64,000 bases of DNA from Mycobacterium sp. ITM-2016-00316. GTDB lineage: Bacteria; Actinomycetota; Actinomycetes; Mycobacteriales; Mycobacteriaceae. This document shows positions 54,493 through 62,124 of the stretch, in pieces; position 1 is the stretch's first letter; the number at the start of each line of letters is the position of its first letter. Location: positions 1,736,001-1,800,000 of the forward strand of contig NZ_CP134398.1 in NCBI RefSeq assembly GCF_002968335.2, written 5' to 3'. The notes under the pieces are model-generated. The model worked only from the letters and a program-made list of their open reading frames with translations, had not been told where the DNA came from and made no database searches. A program made the position numbers and the translations under genes.

Positions 54493-55029
54493 TCAGTCCT
54501 CTTTGCTCGGGTTCGTCGAATGAGGGTCTGAGCTTCCCCACGAATCGACGCCTGCTTTGCCGATGGTCTCAATTTCGTTGATCGACTTCGACATCAGATG
54601 ACTGAAAATTGTGGCCTCGGGCTCGAGTAGCACGGCTCGACCCTCAGCGGACCGGAGCTCGTAGATACCCTCTGCCAGAGCTATGGCTTCAACGTTGGGC
54701 GCGATTCCACGCAGATAGAGTTCCCGGCCAACGCTGGTGAGGCGGAGCACGTTCCGCGCGGTGGATGCCCAGTGCCAGACGAGGAAAACCTCGGCGAGTT
54801 CGAACGTCGAGAATCTCGCGACGTTCTCACGCAGCTGACCACGATCGTCGACCGTGTCGACAAACCACCACTCGGCATCTTCGTGGAGGTGAACCGAGTA
54901 CTCACTGGATGTGTAGCGGATTTCGTTGTCAGAGAGCCGATCCGACACTTGGATTTCTCCTAACCCGCACAGCGGCGCCCAGGACAGCCAGTTCCTGGTG
55001 AGGCGACCGAAAATACTCTCTCCTGTCAT
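54493..55029 (-). CDS. Imm61-like immunity protein (copy 2)
   Basis: 178 aa paralogue of the gene at 54004, sharing the DDRG-ARFSTFELAE core and the following Trp-rich helix, but diverged elsewhere, as expected for immunity genes against different toxin variants. Cytoplasmic, no signal peptide. Its ATG overlaps the stop of the upstream gene at 55026 as ATGA. Codon use and GC are lower than in the surrounding core genes, in keeping with acquired DNA. Confidence 0.6.
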   Translation of the reverse strand: MTGESIFGRLTRNWLSWAPLCGLGEIQVSDRLSDNEIRYTSSEYSVHLHEDAEWWFVDTVDDRGQLRENVARFSTFELAEVFLVWHWASTARNVLRLTSVGRELYLRGIAPNVEAIALAEGIYELRSAEGRAVLLEPEATIFSHLMSKSINEIETIGKAGVDSWGSSDPHSTNPSKED

Positions 55030-55451
55030 GGGGATTTTGGCGGACCAAATAACTCGTCAGCGACCATGTTCTCCAATGTGATGAGTTCCTCGCACGATCT
55101 CTGCGTCTTCGCGGCGTCCGCGAAGAGCTCCTCCACTCCGGTCATATTTGCTTTCAGCCAGTCCAGGTCTTCAGTGCTGATGGTTCCCCCAGCGGCGACT
55201 GTTCCGTCGAGATGTCTGCGAATGATCGAGAGGCGAAACCAGTTTTCTGGCGCGATAGCCGCGGTCGGGGCCGCTGCGAGTGAAATCTGTCCGCGGTCAT
55301 TCGTGACAGACCAGCTCAGTGTGTTGCCTGTAATGATCAGCTGCGCGCCGGTCAAGGGTGAGCCGGACGTGCTGGATCGCGTAATGCTGTACTGAGGGTC
55401 GAGGTAGAGAAAATCGAAATACTCAAGAAACACCTCGAGTAGGTGCTTCAT
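55026..55451 (-). CDS. Small unknown protein of the immunity-gene operon
   Basis: 141 aa: MKHLLEVFLEYFDFLYLDPQ, then a beta-rich middle (QLIITGNTLSWSVTNDRGQI) and a helical end (SCEELITLENMVADELFG). It is first in a three-gene minus-strand run with two Imm61-like genes, overlapping the next by ATGA. By context it may be an immunity protein too; I recognise no family. Confidence 0.6.
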   Translation of the reverse strand: MKHLLEVFLEYFDFLYLDPQYSITRSSTSGSPLTGAQLIITGNTLSWSVTNDRGQISLAAAPTAAIAPENWFRLSIIRRHLDGTVAAGGTISTEDLDWLKANMTGVEELFADAAKTQRSCEELITLENMVADELFGPPKSP

Positions 55452-55522
55452 CTACTGTCCTCCGTTCGCCGGTGGCGCCATCGTATTGGTGCGTGTGCGC
55501 TGGTACCCATGGGACTCGGGGG

Positions 55523-56140
55523 CTACGGGGTGAGCGCCGCCGCCAGCATCCTGGCGGTCAGCGCGACCATCGCGTCGCGGTCCGAGCCGGGTGGGCGCTG
55601 CAGCGCCATACGAAGGCAGGCACTCGAGGTCACACCCATCGTGACGAACACCAGATCCTGCAACTGGTCGGCGTCGAGGTCCGGTCGGGTGCGGCTTGGG
55701 ATGGCATTGCCCAGTGGCAGCAGGCTGCGTTCGATCTCGTCCATCGCGGTGTGATTGAGGTAGGCGGGGATGTCGAAAGATGAGGAGTTTAGCGCCGCGT
55801 GCAGGATCGGTGCGTGCTTCTCGTAGGCGGTGGTCAGGGTGTCGACCACGATGTGGGCGGCATCGGGAACATCGCGGTCCATGGCGGCGCTGACCCCGCG
55901 TACGAGTTCGAAGGAGATGTCGCGCGTGGCCTCGTCGACCAGCTCGGCGAGGATGCCGGCGCGGTCCGGAAAGTACCGATACACAGTGCCGATACTGACG
56001 TGCGCGGTGTCGGCGATGGCCTGAGTAGTCAGCGCCTGGATGCCCCGTTTGGTGATCAGTTGCAGGGCGGCGTCGAGCAGTCGGCGGCGCATCTCGCGGG
56101 CCCGTTGCTGCTGGGGCCGGGACCGGGCTTTGGTGGCCAT
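55523..56140 (-). CDS. TetR-family regulator divergent from MpaB-like gene
   Basis: 205 aa. HTH domain: REMRRRLLDAALQLITKRGI, QALTTQAIADTAHVSIGTVY and RYFPDRAGILAELVDEATRD. Start taken at MATKARSRPQQQ; in-frame ATGs two and five codons earlier are also possible. Only 57 bp separate it from the divergent MpaB-family gene, which it probably represses. Confidence 0.85.
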   Translation of the reverse strand: MATKARSRPQQQRAREMRRRLLDAALQLITKRGIQALTTQAIADTAHVSIGTVYRYFPDRAGILAELVDEATRDISFELVRGVSAAMDRDVPDAAHIVVDTLTTAYEKHAPILHAALNSSSFDIPAYLNHTAMDEIERSLLPLGNAIPSRTRPDLDADQLQDLVFVTMGVTSSACLRMALQRPPGSDRDAMVALTARMLAAALTP

Positions 56141-56197
56141 TCTCATCTCGTTCAAAGGTGAGTAGTAACTGAGGAACTCTCATGTTTGCATGGAGGC

Positions 56198-57394
56198 ATG
56201 AGTATTGCCAGTGAAACCGCTGTTCCGAGGGCCGATATTGCCGTGCAGCGGTACGGGCGCGCCGGCCAGGACTGGGTGGACGGCGTGTATGTCGCCGACC
56301 CGTTGGCCGATGCGGTGGTGGCGGTCTTCGCTGAGCTGCCGAAGGGTGCGGGCATGGCGATGTTCCGGACGGCGCTGGCCGAGGGCATCGACGCGGTCCC
56401 GGATGCGCCGGTGGCACTGCGGGACCTCTTCGCCGAGGTCGATACCGAGCCCGCGTGGCTGGACCATTCGACGTTGGACCGGGCCGCCGGACATCTGGTG
56501 CGCCACATGGCGTCCTACGGGATCGTGCTCGGCGCAGCGTCGTTGACCAAGGGCGCAATGAACCAGGTCGCCGGCATGCCGCTGGTGATCACCAATCGCT
56601 ACACCAGCCAAGCCGCGGTGCGTTCGCTGGAGGTCGGATCGTGGATGGAGACGATCCTGACCCCGGGCGGGTTGCGCCGCTCCGGTGCGGGATTCGCGAC
56701 GACGCTGCGGGTGCGGCTGATCCACGCGTTCGTGCGGAAGTCGCTGTGGGACAGCGGTTCGTGGGATGCGCAAGCCTGGGGTGCACCGATCCCGCAGAGC
56801 TTCATGGCGTTCACCATCGTCGAGTTCGGGAACATCGCGTTGACGGCGATGCGGCAGCTCGGCGTGCGGTACACCGCTGCCGAGCTGGACGACATCTTCC
56901 ACTTCTGGCGCTACGTCGGATTCCTGAATGGGGTTGGCCCTGAGCTTAATCCGACGTGCGAGGCCGACCATGTGCGGATCGAGGAGTTGTACGCGCTGAC
57001 CGGGAGCAACCCCGACCAAGGCGACCGCGACTTCGTGCGGGCGCTGACCCACGACTACTTGGCGGTCGAGATCGCCGACCTGCTGCCGGTCGGCGGGCGC
57101 TGCGTGGGTGTCGCCGTGGTCAACGGGCTGACGCGGGCGTTCCTCGGTGACGAGGCGGCCTCCAAGCTGGGGGTGCCGGACACGGTGTTGAAGCATCTGC
57201 CTTCGGTGATCAGCCCGGTGGTCGGGGGAGTGAACCGGGTGCTCGGCGCGGTGCCCGGGGTTTCGCAGTGGCGCACTCGGCGGGCGCTGGCCGGCTACCC
57301 GCGGGTGATGGCGCAGCAGCGCAAGCGCTACGGCATGGCGCATGACCTGGTGGATGCGGCGCCCGATCATGGTGGGCACCCGGCGGGATCCTGA
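56198..57394 (+). CDS. MpaB/DUF2236-family oxygenase-like protein
   Basis: 398 aa. ASYGIVLGAASLTKGAMNQV, NRYTSQAAVRSLEVGSWMET, and VRLIHAFVRKSLWDSGSWDA fit the latex-clearing-protein/MpaB fold, a helical family that binds haem b and includes oxygenases; the pair of His in LIHAFVR and LTHDYLAVEIADLL are candidate ligands. GGAGG ribosome site before the ATG. No signal peptide. Controlled, by position, by the divergent TetR protein. Substrate unknown. Confidence 0.8.
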   Translation: MSIASETAVPRADIAVQRYGRAGQDWVDGVYVADPLADAVVAVFAELPKGAGMAMFRTALAEGIDAVPDAPVALRDLFAEVDTEPAWLDHSTLDRAAGHLVRHMASYGIVLGAASLTKGAMNQVAGMPLVITNRYTSQAAVRSLEVGSWMETILTPGGLRRSGAGFATTLRVRLIHAFVRKSLWDSGSWDAQAWGAPIPQSFMAFTIVEFGNIALTAMRQLGVRYTAAELDDIFHFWRYVGFLNGVGPELNPTCEADHVRIEELYALTGSNPDQGDRDFVRALTHDYLAVEIADLLPVGGRCVGVAVVNGLTRAFLGDEAASKLGVPDTVLKHLPSVISPVVGGVNRVLGAVPGVSQWRTRRALAGYPRVMAQQRKRYGMAHDLVDAAPDHGGHPAGS

Positions 57395-57550
57395 ACAGGC
57401 TCTCAGCAAGTCCGCGGGCTGCATCGCCGAATCGTCGACCAGCGTTCATGCTGGTTGTCGCCGAGTACGAGCGCAGCCACGGGGAGGCCGCACAGCGCGT
57501 CCGCACCGCCATTTCGCCTGGACGGCGAACCTCGATTACTCGCCGTTAAG

Positions 57551-57570
57551 CCGCAGCCTCTAAGCTGCGG
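57551..57570. promoter_or_regulatory. Small hairpin ahead of the desaturase gene
   Basis: CCGCAGC-6 nt-GCTGCGG, a perfect 7-bp inverted repeat in the 235-nt gap between the MpaB-like stop and the desaturase start. It may terminate the upstream gene or regulate the downstream one. The rest of the gap shows no gene; a short frame around 57448-57552 (VAEYERSHGEAAQRVRTAIS) could be decayed coding DNA. Confidence 0.4.
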
Positions 57571-57629
57571 TCTGACGCTCGCGGTGGATTGCGCCGCTCT
57601 TCATCCCGCACCCACCCGAGGACACCTTG

Positions 57630-58718
57630 ATGGCGATCGCCGATGTTCCCAGCTACCTGCATCTCAGTAGCGCGGACGTCGAAGAGATCGCCTACGAACT
57701 CGACGCGATCCGCCAAGACGTCGAGGACTCGCTCGGGGCCAAGGACGCGGCCTACATCCGGCGGGTCATCCATTTTCAGCGGGCGCTCGACGTCGCGGCG
57801 CGTCTGGTGATCGCCGGCAGCCGCTCCAAGAAGGGCTGGCTGCTGGGCACGGGCGCGCTGGCGTACGCGAAGTCCCTCGAGAACATGGAACTCGGCCACA
57901 ACATCTCCCACGGCCAGTGGGACTGGATGAACGACCCCGAAATCCACTCCAATACCTGGGAGTGGGACATGGTCGGGCATTCCGCGCAGTGGCGGTACTC
58001 GCACAACTACCGGCATCACGTCTACAGCAATGTGCTCGGCATGGACGAGGACATCGGCTACCGCCTGCTGCGGGTGACCGAGGACCAGCCGTGGCGCTGG
58101 TGGTATCTGGCGACTCCGCTGCGAAACCTGGTGTTGGCGGCGATGTTCGAATGGGGCATCGCACTGCACGGGCTGCACTCGGAGAAGTTGCGGGGTGAGC
58201 CGGCGGTGTTGGCGGTCGAGCGGCGGAAGTTCGTCGGCAAGGCCGCCCGTCAGTTGGCCAAGGACTACGTGTTCATGCCGGCGCTGAGCTTGCGCCGATG
58301 GCGGCGGACCCTGGCGGCCAACGTGGCGGCGAATACGCTCCGGAATCTGTGGGTGTACGTGAACATCATCTGCGGGCACATCCCCGATGGTGCGGAGACG
58401 TTCGATCCGGCGGTGGTCACGGATGAGACCCGGGGTGAGTGGTATCTGCGGCAGATGCTGGGGACGGCCAACTTCGAGGTGAGTCCGTTGGTGGCGCTCT
58501 CGGGCGGGCACCTGTGCTACCAGATCGAGCATCATCTGTTCCCGGATCTGCCGAGCAATCGGCTCCGTGAAGTCAGTGTCCGGGTGCGGGAGCTGTGCGA
58601 GAAGTACGACCTGCCGTACAACTCGGCTTCGCTTCCGCGCCAGTTGTTTCGGACGCAACGGATTATTCATGGGTTGGGGATTCCAGACAGGCTTTCGCCC
58701 GCTGGCCGCAGCAAGTAG
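57630..58718 (+). CDS. DesA3-like acyl-CoA desaturase
   Basis: 362 aa membrane fatty-acid desaturase. Three His boxes are present: GHNISHGQWDWM, HNYRHHVYSN and QIEHHLFPDLPSNR, for the diiron site. The start region (MAIADVPSYLHLSSADVEEI) closely follows the DesA3 pattern, but the protein is shorter than M. tuberculosis DesA3 (about 427 aa, from memory) and ends abruptly after GLGIPDRLSPAGRSK. A 130-bp 92 % copy of its 3' end lies 3.3 kb downstream with a different tail, so the present C terminus was probably reshaped when the intervening DNA was inserted. Confidence 0.88.
   Translation: MAIADVPSYLHLSSADVEEIAYELDAIRQDVEDSLGAKDAAYIRRVIHFQRALDVAARLVIAGSRSKKGWLLGTGALAYAKSLENMELGHNISHGQWDWMNDPEIHSNTWEWDMVGHSAQWRYSHNYRHHVYSNVLGMDEDIGYRLLRVTEDQPWRWWYLATPLRNLVLAAMFEWGIALHGLHSEKLRGEPAVLAVERRKFVGKAARQLAKDYVFMPALSLRRWRRTLAANVAANTLRNLWVYVNIICGHIPDGAETFDPAVVTDETRGEWYLRQMLGTANFEVSPLVALSGGHLCYQIEHHLFPDLPSNRLREVSVRVRELCEKYDLPYNSASLPRQLFRTQRIIHGLGIPDRLSPAGRSK
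58548..58677 (+). repeat. 130-bp direct repeat, copy A (desaturase 3' end)
   Basis: From CTGCCGAGCAATCGG to CATGGGTTGG. Matches 61840-61969 with 10 mismatches and no gaps (about 92 %). It marks the left boundary of the toxin-like cassette. Confidence 0.9.
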
Positions 58719-58834
58719 CTTTCGTCGCCGCTGTATGCGACGACTGTGATCGATCGTTTCACATAGAATTGGTGCACCGGCGCCTCCTCATGGTGCGATA
58801 TTCTGCAGATTCTGGAGTCGCTGGATGGGGAGCT

Positions 58835-59113
58835 ATGGCGAGGAATCTAGAAGTAGAAGTCGACGGTCTACGTACGGCGTCGTCTGCAAGCACATTGGTC
58901 GCTGCGGGTCTTGCGGATGGTCCGGTGACGGAGTCGGTGAGTGGTTTAAGGCCGAGTGACGCAGGAATCTCGGCGCTGGACGCGGTATGCGCCGAGGTGC
59001 GGATCAGGCAGTCTGACCGGATCGCGCAACAGGCGGCCCATCTGTCATCCGCCGGCGCCCGCTACGACGACGCGGACCATGGCAGCGCAGCCGCTCTTGA
59101 CGGGGCAGTTTGA
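58835..59113 (+). CDS. EspC/DUF2580-like ESX-associated small protein
   Basis: 92 aa helical protein: NLEVEVDGLRTASSASTLVA, a Gly/Pro-containing turn around residues 28-45, then LDAVCAEVRIRQSDRIAQQA and SSAGARYDDADHGSAAALDG, the layout of EspC-type proteins secreted with ESX substrates. The YDDAD segment resembles the YxxxD/E export signal. The stop overlaps the next gene's TTG start (TTGA), pairing it with the large WXG protein as a probable secretion partner. Confidence 0.72.
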   Translation: MARNLEVEVDGLRTASSASTLVAAGLADGPVTESVSGLRPSDAGISALDAVCAEVRIRQSDRIAQQAAHLSSAGARYDDADHGSAAALDGAV

Positions 59114-60318
59114 GTCCGACGGCTACACAGACGGTGCTGCCCACTCGATCTGAGGTCGCGGTCTGGAACACGTCGGATCTCAGCAGTGCAGCGACCCGGT
59201 GGGAGCAGTCGGCGTCGGCAGCAGAATCCGCCTTCGACCAGCACCGTCAGAACATCGCCAACCCGGTATGGGTCGGCGAGGCCAAGGATGCGGCGTTGCA
59301 GCGGGTGACCGCGGACGTCGCCGTTGCACATCGACAGGGCGACGCACAGCGTCAAGCTGCTGTGATCGCAGCCCGCGGCGCAGAGGACATTCGCAGTGCT
59401 CAGCAGCAAGTACTGGAGGCAATCCACACTGCCGAGGCTGACGGCTTCCTGGTGGGTGAGGACCTGACGGTCAGCGATACTCGCCAGTACGACGCGCAGA
59501 CCGCGGCGACGCGTGTTGTCTCCGCCATCGAGTATGCCGAAGATATCCGTTGGCGCGCCGAACAACTCGTTCAGACTGATGCACTGGTTGGCAAACGGCT
59601 CGAAGCCAAAGCCGAGGAACTTGCAGGCATCCCGTTCGACGGAGAGGACAGGAGCAAGGCGCCCGAAGACCAGGTGCAACTCGTCGGCAACGAGTTCAAG
59701 CTCGGTCCAGAGCTAGGCGAGAATCCGCCGTTGTCAGAGAGTCGTCGTCGGGCTCTCGAGTACTCCGAGAAGTGGGCGGAAGGCTTTAATCCCGAATACG
59801 AATCCCTTGGTGGTGGCGACCTGGACTGTACGAACTTCGCTTCTCAAGTAATGCGGGCCGGCGGGTTCGATGACGTGGGCAACGACATCGATGATTGGCG
59901 TCGTGGAGACAGCGACGACTGGTACTACCAAAATGATGGCGCGATACTTCCGGGGAATACCTCGTCCAAGACTTGGACGCTGGCGAAAGAGAACCACAAT
60001 TTCGTGACACAGCATTCGGGTCGAGGCGACATCGTCGGAGTGGTGCCGACGCCCAGCAGTAACGGGCTGGATCCATTGGCGCCTTCAAAGGCGGGGTTGC
60101 TTCCCGGAGATCTCATTTACTACAAGGACGCCGACGGCGGCATCAACCATGTAGCGGTCTACGCCGGCCAGCAGACGATCAACGGTGTGCCAACTGACGT
60201 TATCAACCAGCATTCCGGTGGAGTAAAGCTGCACGATGACTGGATGCCTAACTCAGCGGAATACACTCATGCGCCAGCCCAAGTCGAGTTCGTCCATCTG
60301 AGGTACCCGGGGGAGTGA
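59110..60318 (+). CDS. WXG-type ESX substrate with C-terminal Amidase_6/papain-like domain (toxin candidate)
   Basis: 402 aa. Residues 1-170 are long helices with a WXG turn (NPVWVGEAKDAAL, about residue 55). A linker precedes a C-terminal domain (about 205-400) with the nucleophile Cys in GGDLDCTNFASQVMRAGG, LLPGDLIYYKDADGGINHVA carrying the His, and DVINQHSGGVKL. That is the Amidase_6/NlpC-P60-like papain fold used by cell-wall or protein-cleaving effectors. No signal peptide, as expected for ESX export. TTG start overlaps the EspC-like gene. GC is lower than in core genes. Confidence 0.8.
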   Translation: MSPTATQTVLPTRSEVAVWNTSDLSSAATRWEQSASAAESAFDQHRQNIANPVWVGEAKDAALQRVTADVAVAHRQGDAQRQAAVIAARGAEDIRSAQQQVLEAIHTAEADGFLVGEDLTVSDTRQYDAQTAATRVVSAIEYAEDIRWRAEQLVQTDALVGKRLEAKAEELAGIPFDGEDRSKAPEDQVQLVGNEFKLGPELGENPPLSESRRRALEYSEKWAEGFNPEYESLGGGDLDCTNFASQVMRAGGFDDVGNDIDDWRRGDSDDWYYQNDGAILPGNTSSKTWTLAKENHNFVTQHSGRGDIVGVVPTPSSNGLDPLAPSKAGLLPGDLIYYKDADGGINHVAVYAGQQTINGVPTDVINQHSGGVKLHDDWMPNSAEYTHAPAQVEFVHLRYPGE

Positions 60319-60322
60319 ATCC

Positions 60323-60811
60323 ATGATGGAGTGGTACACCGCGCACCGGCGCGTTTCGTGGACTGCTGCGGCGGTGCTTGTCGTCGCGGTGGCCGTCACG
60401 GTCTGGCTGTTGACTCTGCCGTCTAACGATGATGGTCTGTCGTTAGGTGACTACGGTCCCGGCAAGCAACAAGAGTGGGCAGATCGACTCGTGGCGGGTC
60501 TCAACACGCATGACGCAGAACAGGTTCCGGTTCTTCGCTTGAAAGGCGGGCTATCGCTGGAGCAGCGCGACTCCATCGAAGCGGCCATGCCGGCGACGGG
60601 CTGCGCGTACGAACTGGCAGCGGTGCAGGATCGTGGGGAGCAACGAGGACAACAGGTTCCGGGGTTGTCCTCGGCAGCTTCGACCTACCGCTTCGACGTC
60701 ACGGTCGAGGAGCGGTGCCTGGGGCAAGCGTCGCGCACCCGCGAACTCGGGGTCGTGGCGATCGCCGAGATGGGTTACTGGGAGCCGTTCTACTTCGCGA
60801 CCAGCGGGTGA
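60323..60811 (+). CDS. Membrane-anchored protein, possible immunity partner
   Basis: 162 aa. One N-terminal helix (SWTAAAVLVVAVAVTVWLLT, about 11-30) then an extracytoplasmic domain with two Cys (GCAYELAAV and ERCLGQA) that may pair. It starts 4 nt after the papain-like toxin candidate and overlaps the next small gene. A membrane-tethered protein facing outward is where immunity to a wall-degrading effector would be needed (inference). No family recognised. Confidence 0.7.
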   Translation: MMEWYTAHRRVSWTAAAVLVVAVAVTVWLLTLPSNDDGLSLGDYGPGKQQEWADRLVAGLNTHDAEQVPVLRLKGGLSLEQRDSIEAAMPATGCAYELAAVQDRGEQRGQQVPGLSSAASTYRFDVTVEERCLGQASRTRELGVVAIAEMGYWEPFYFATSG

Positions 60812-61005
60812 GCCGGAACGATCAACTTGCCGCCGGTGGTGGCGGCGGTTGGGCTCTGGCAGAAGGCGGTGCGGCGTTGGGTCTCGCGACGGGTCCGTTC
60901 GCGCCAGGTGCCGTCCCGGTATTCGCCGTTGCAGGTGGCCTTGTCGGAGGTTTCGGGGGCATAGAAATGGGCGAGTTCGTTGGGGAGGCGTTGTGTCCGA
61001 ACTAA
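60808..61005 (+). CDS. 65-aa glycine-zipper microprotein
   Basis: GTG overlaps the preceding TGA (GTGA), and its stop lies 13 nt inside the next gene. The sequence is a Gly-rich hydrophobic helix pair: QLAAGGGGGWALAEGGAALG, then VFAVAGGLVGGFGGIEMGEF. GxxxG and G-x3-G-x3-G spacing is typical of glycine-zipper membrane peptides such as bacteriocin-like toxins. Overlap on both sides supports real translation. Could be a membrane toxin, holin-like factor or part of the effector complex. Confidence 0.55.
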   Translation: MSRNDQLAAGGGGGWALAEGGAALGLATGPFAPGAVPVFAVAGGLVGGFGGIEMGEFVGEALCPN

Positions 61006-61775
61006 ATCTCCCCAAGCCGGCGAACTGGGCCGAATCCGGCAGGTACGTGTTGTGGGCGGGACTCATCGTGTCTGTGGGGGTGGCCTACTTCGTTGTCCGA
61101 GGAATCCTCGCCGGACTGCGGGGCAACTATTTGACGACGTGTTTGATTTTCGGCTTCATTACGTTTCCAGTCCTGATGATGGCTGCTCTTCTCCTGGCGG
61201 CAGCCGGCAAGACGAAGACGCGGACCTCCAGCGACGCAACCGGGTTCACCGTGTGGCCGGATAAGCGGTTCACCATGCTGTACTTGACCGGACTCGCGGT
61301 GATCGTCCCCTCGGCACTGCTGCTCGCGTTCTTCATCCCGCGCGGTGCGATCGACATTCCCATGACGCGAGGGCTCCAAATCTTCTCGCCCCCGCTGTTC
61401 CTGGCAGCTGCCGTGTGTGCGGTCATCGGGCTGACCAGCTGGGTGCGGCGCGGGGGAGTGGGATACATCAGGCTCAGTCCGGCAATGGTCGAGATCGCCG
61501 ATGTAGTCAAAACCCGAGCGGTGGAATGGGATGACATTGTCGGCATCAAGGATCACTCCGAGACCAAGGATGGCAAAAGAGCCGGCAGGTCGGTGGTGCT
61601 GTCCCTGCGCGATGGCAGCGAGAAGGTCGTTGGCGGCCTCAATTTATACGTTCCCCGCGGTGTGGCCGTGTACTGGTTGGTGCGGCACTACTGGCTACAT
61701 CCGGAGGATCGGATGGAGTTGGTCGATTCGAGGGTCGATGAGCGGTTCCGCGATGGACGATTCGATCTCAGGTAG
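60993..61775 (+). CDS. Multi-pass membrane protein with PH-like C-terminal domain
   Basis: 260 aa. Four hydrophobic segments at about 16-38, 48-70, 92-112 and 122-142, then a soluble domain: GYIRLSPAMVEIADVVKTRA, VEWDDIVGIKDHSETKDG and RSVVLSLRDGSEKVVGG, the strand pattern of bacterial PH-type domains. The GTG start lies inside the microprotein gene, so translation is coupled. Last gene of the cassette; probably accessory or immunity-related. Confidence 0.7.
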   Translation: MSELNLPKPANWAESGRYVLWAGLIVSVGVAYFVVRGILAGLRGNYLTTCLIFGFITFPVLMMAALLLAAAGKTKTRTSSDATGFTVWPDKRFTMLYLTGLAVIVPSALLLAFFIPRGAIDIPMTRGLQIFSPPLFLAAAVCAVIGLTSWVRRGGVGYIRLSPAMVEIADVVKTRAVEWDDIVGIKDHSETKDGKRAGRSVVLSLRDGSEKVVGGLNLYVPRGVAVYWLVRHYWLHPEDRMELVDSRVDERFRDGRFDLR

Positions 61776-61839
61776 TGCTGAGATCCTGGTGCCACGTTGA
61801 TGGGCTGTTTTTCGGCACGGCGGCAGGTCAGTTGTCCCT

Positions 61840-62034
61840 CTGCCGAGAAATCGGCTCCGCGAAGTCGGTGTCCGGGTTCGGAAGCTGTGCGAGAAGTACG
61901 ACCTGCCGCACAACTCGGCTTCGCTACCGCGCCAGCTGTTTCGGACGCAACGGATAATTCACGGGTTGGCCGTACCCGAGTGGGTGACGTTGTGGGGCCG
62001 GCACGTGCCGCTGCGCCGGCGGAGAAGTGAGTAA
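61840..62034 (+). pseudogene. Desaturase 3'-end remnant (direct repeat copy B)
   Basis: Reads LPRNRLREVGVRVRKLCEKY, DLPHNSASLPRQLFRTQRII and HGLAVPEWVTLWGRHVPLRR to TAA at 62032. The first 130 bases repeat the desaturase at 58548-58677; the remaining 65 give a different, arginine-rich tail that looks like the original end of the gene. No start codon or ribosome site. The rest of the 61776-62124 gap shows nothing else. Confidence 0.85.
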
Positions 62035-62124
62035 GTCACTGCCCGCCTTGTAGCGACAAAGCAGCGACAACTCACGTGCTGCCGGTAGTGGCCGAAGCCG
62101 CAGTTCATACGGCACGATGGGGAT

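Noticed and set aside
57630..58718. Programmed or sequencing frameshift to explain the short desaturase C terminus
   Set aside because: The alternative tail is found 3.3 kb away with its own 130-bp repeat, so insertion explains the data better than a frameshift.
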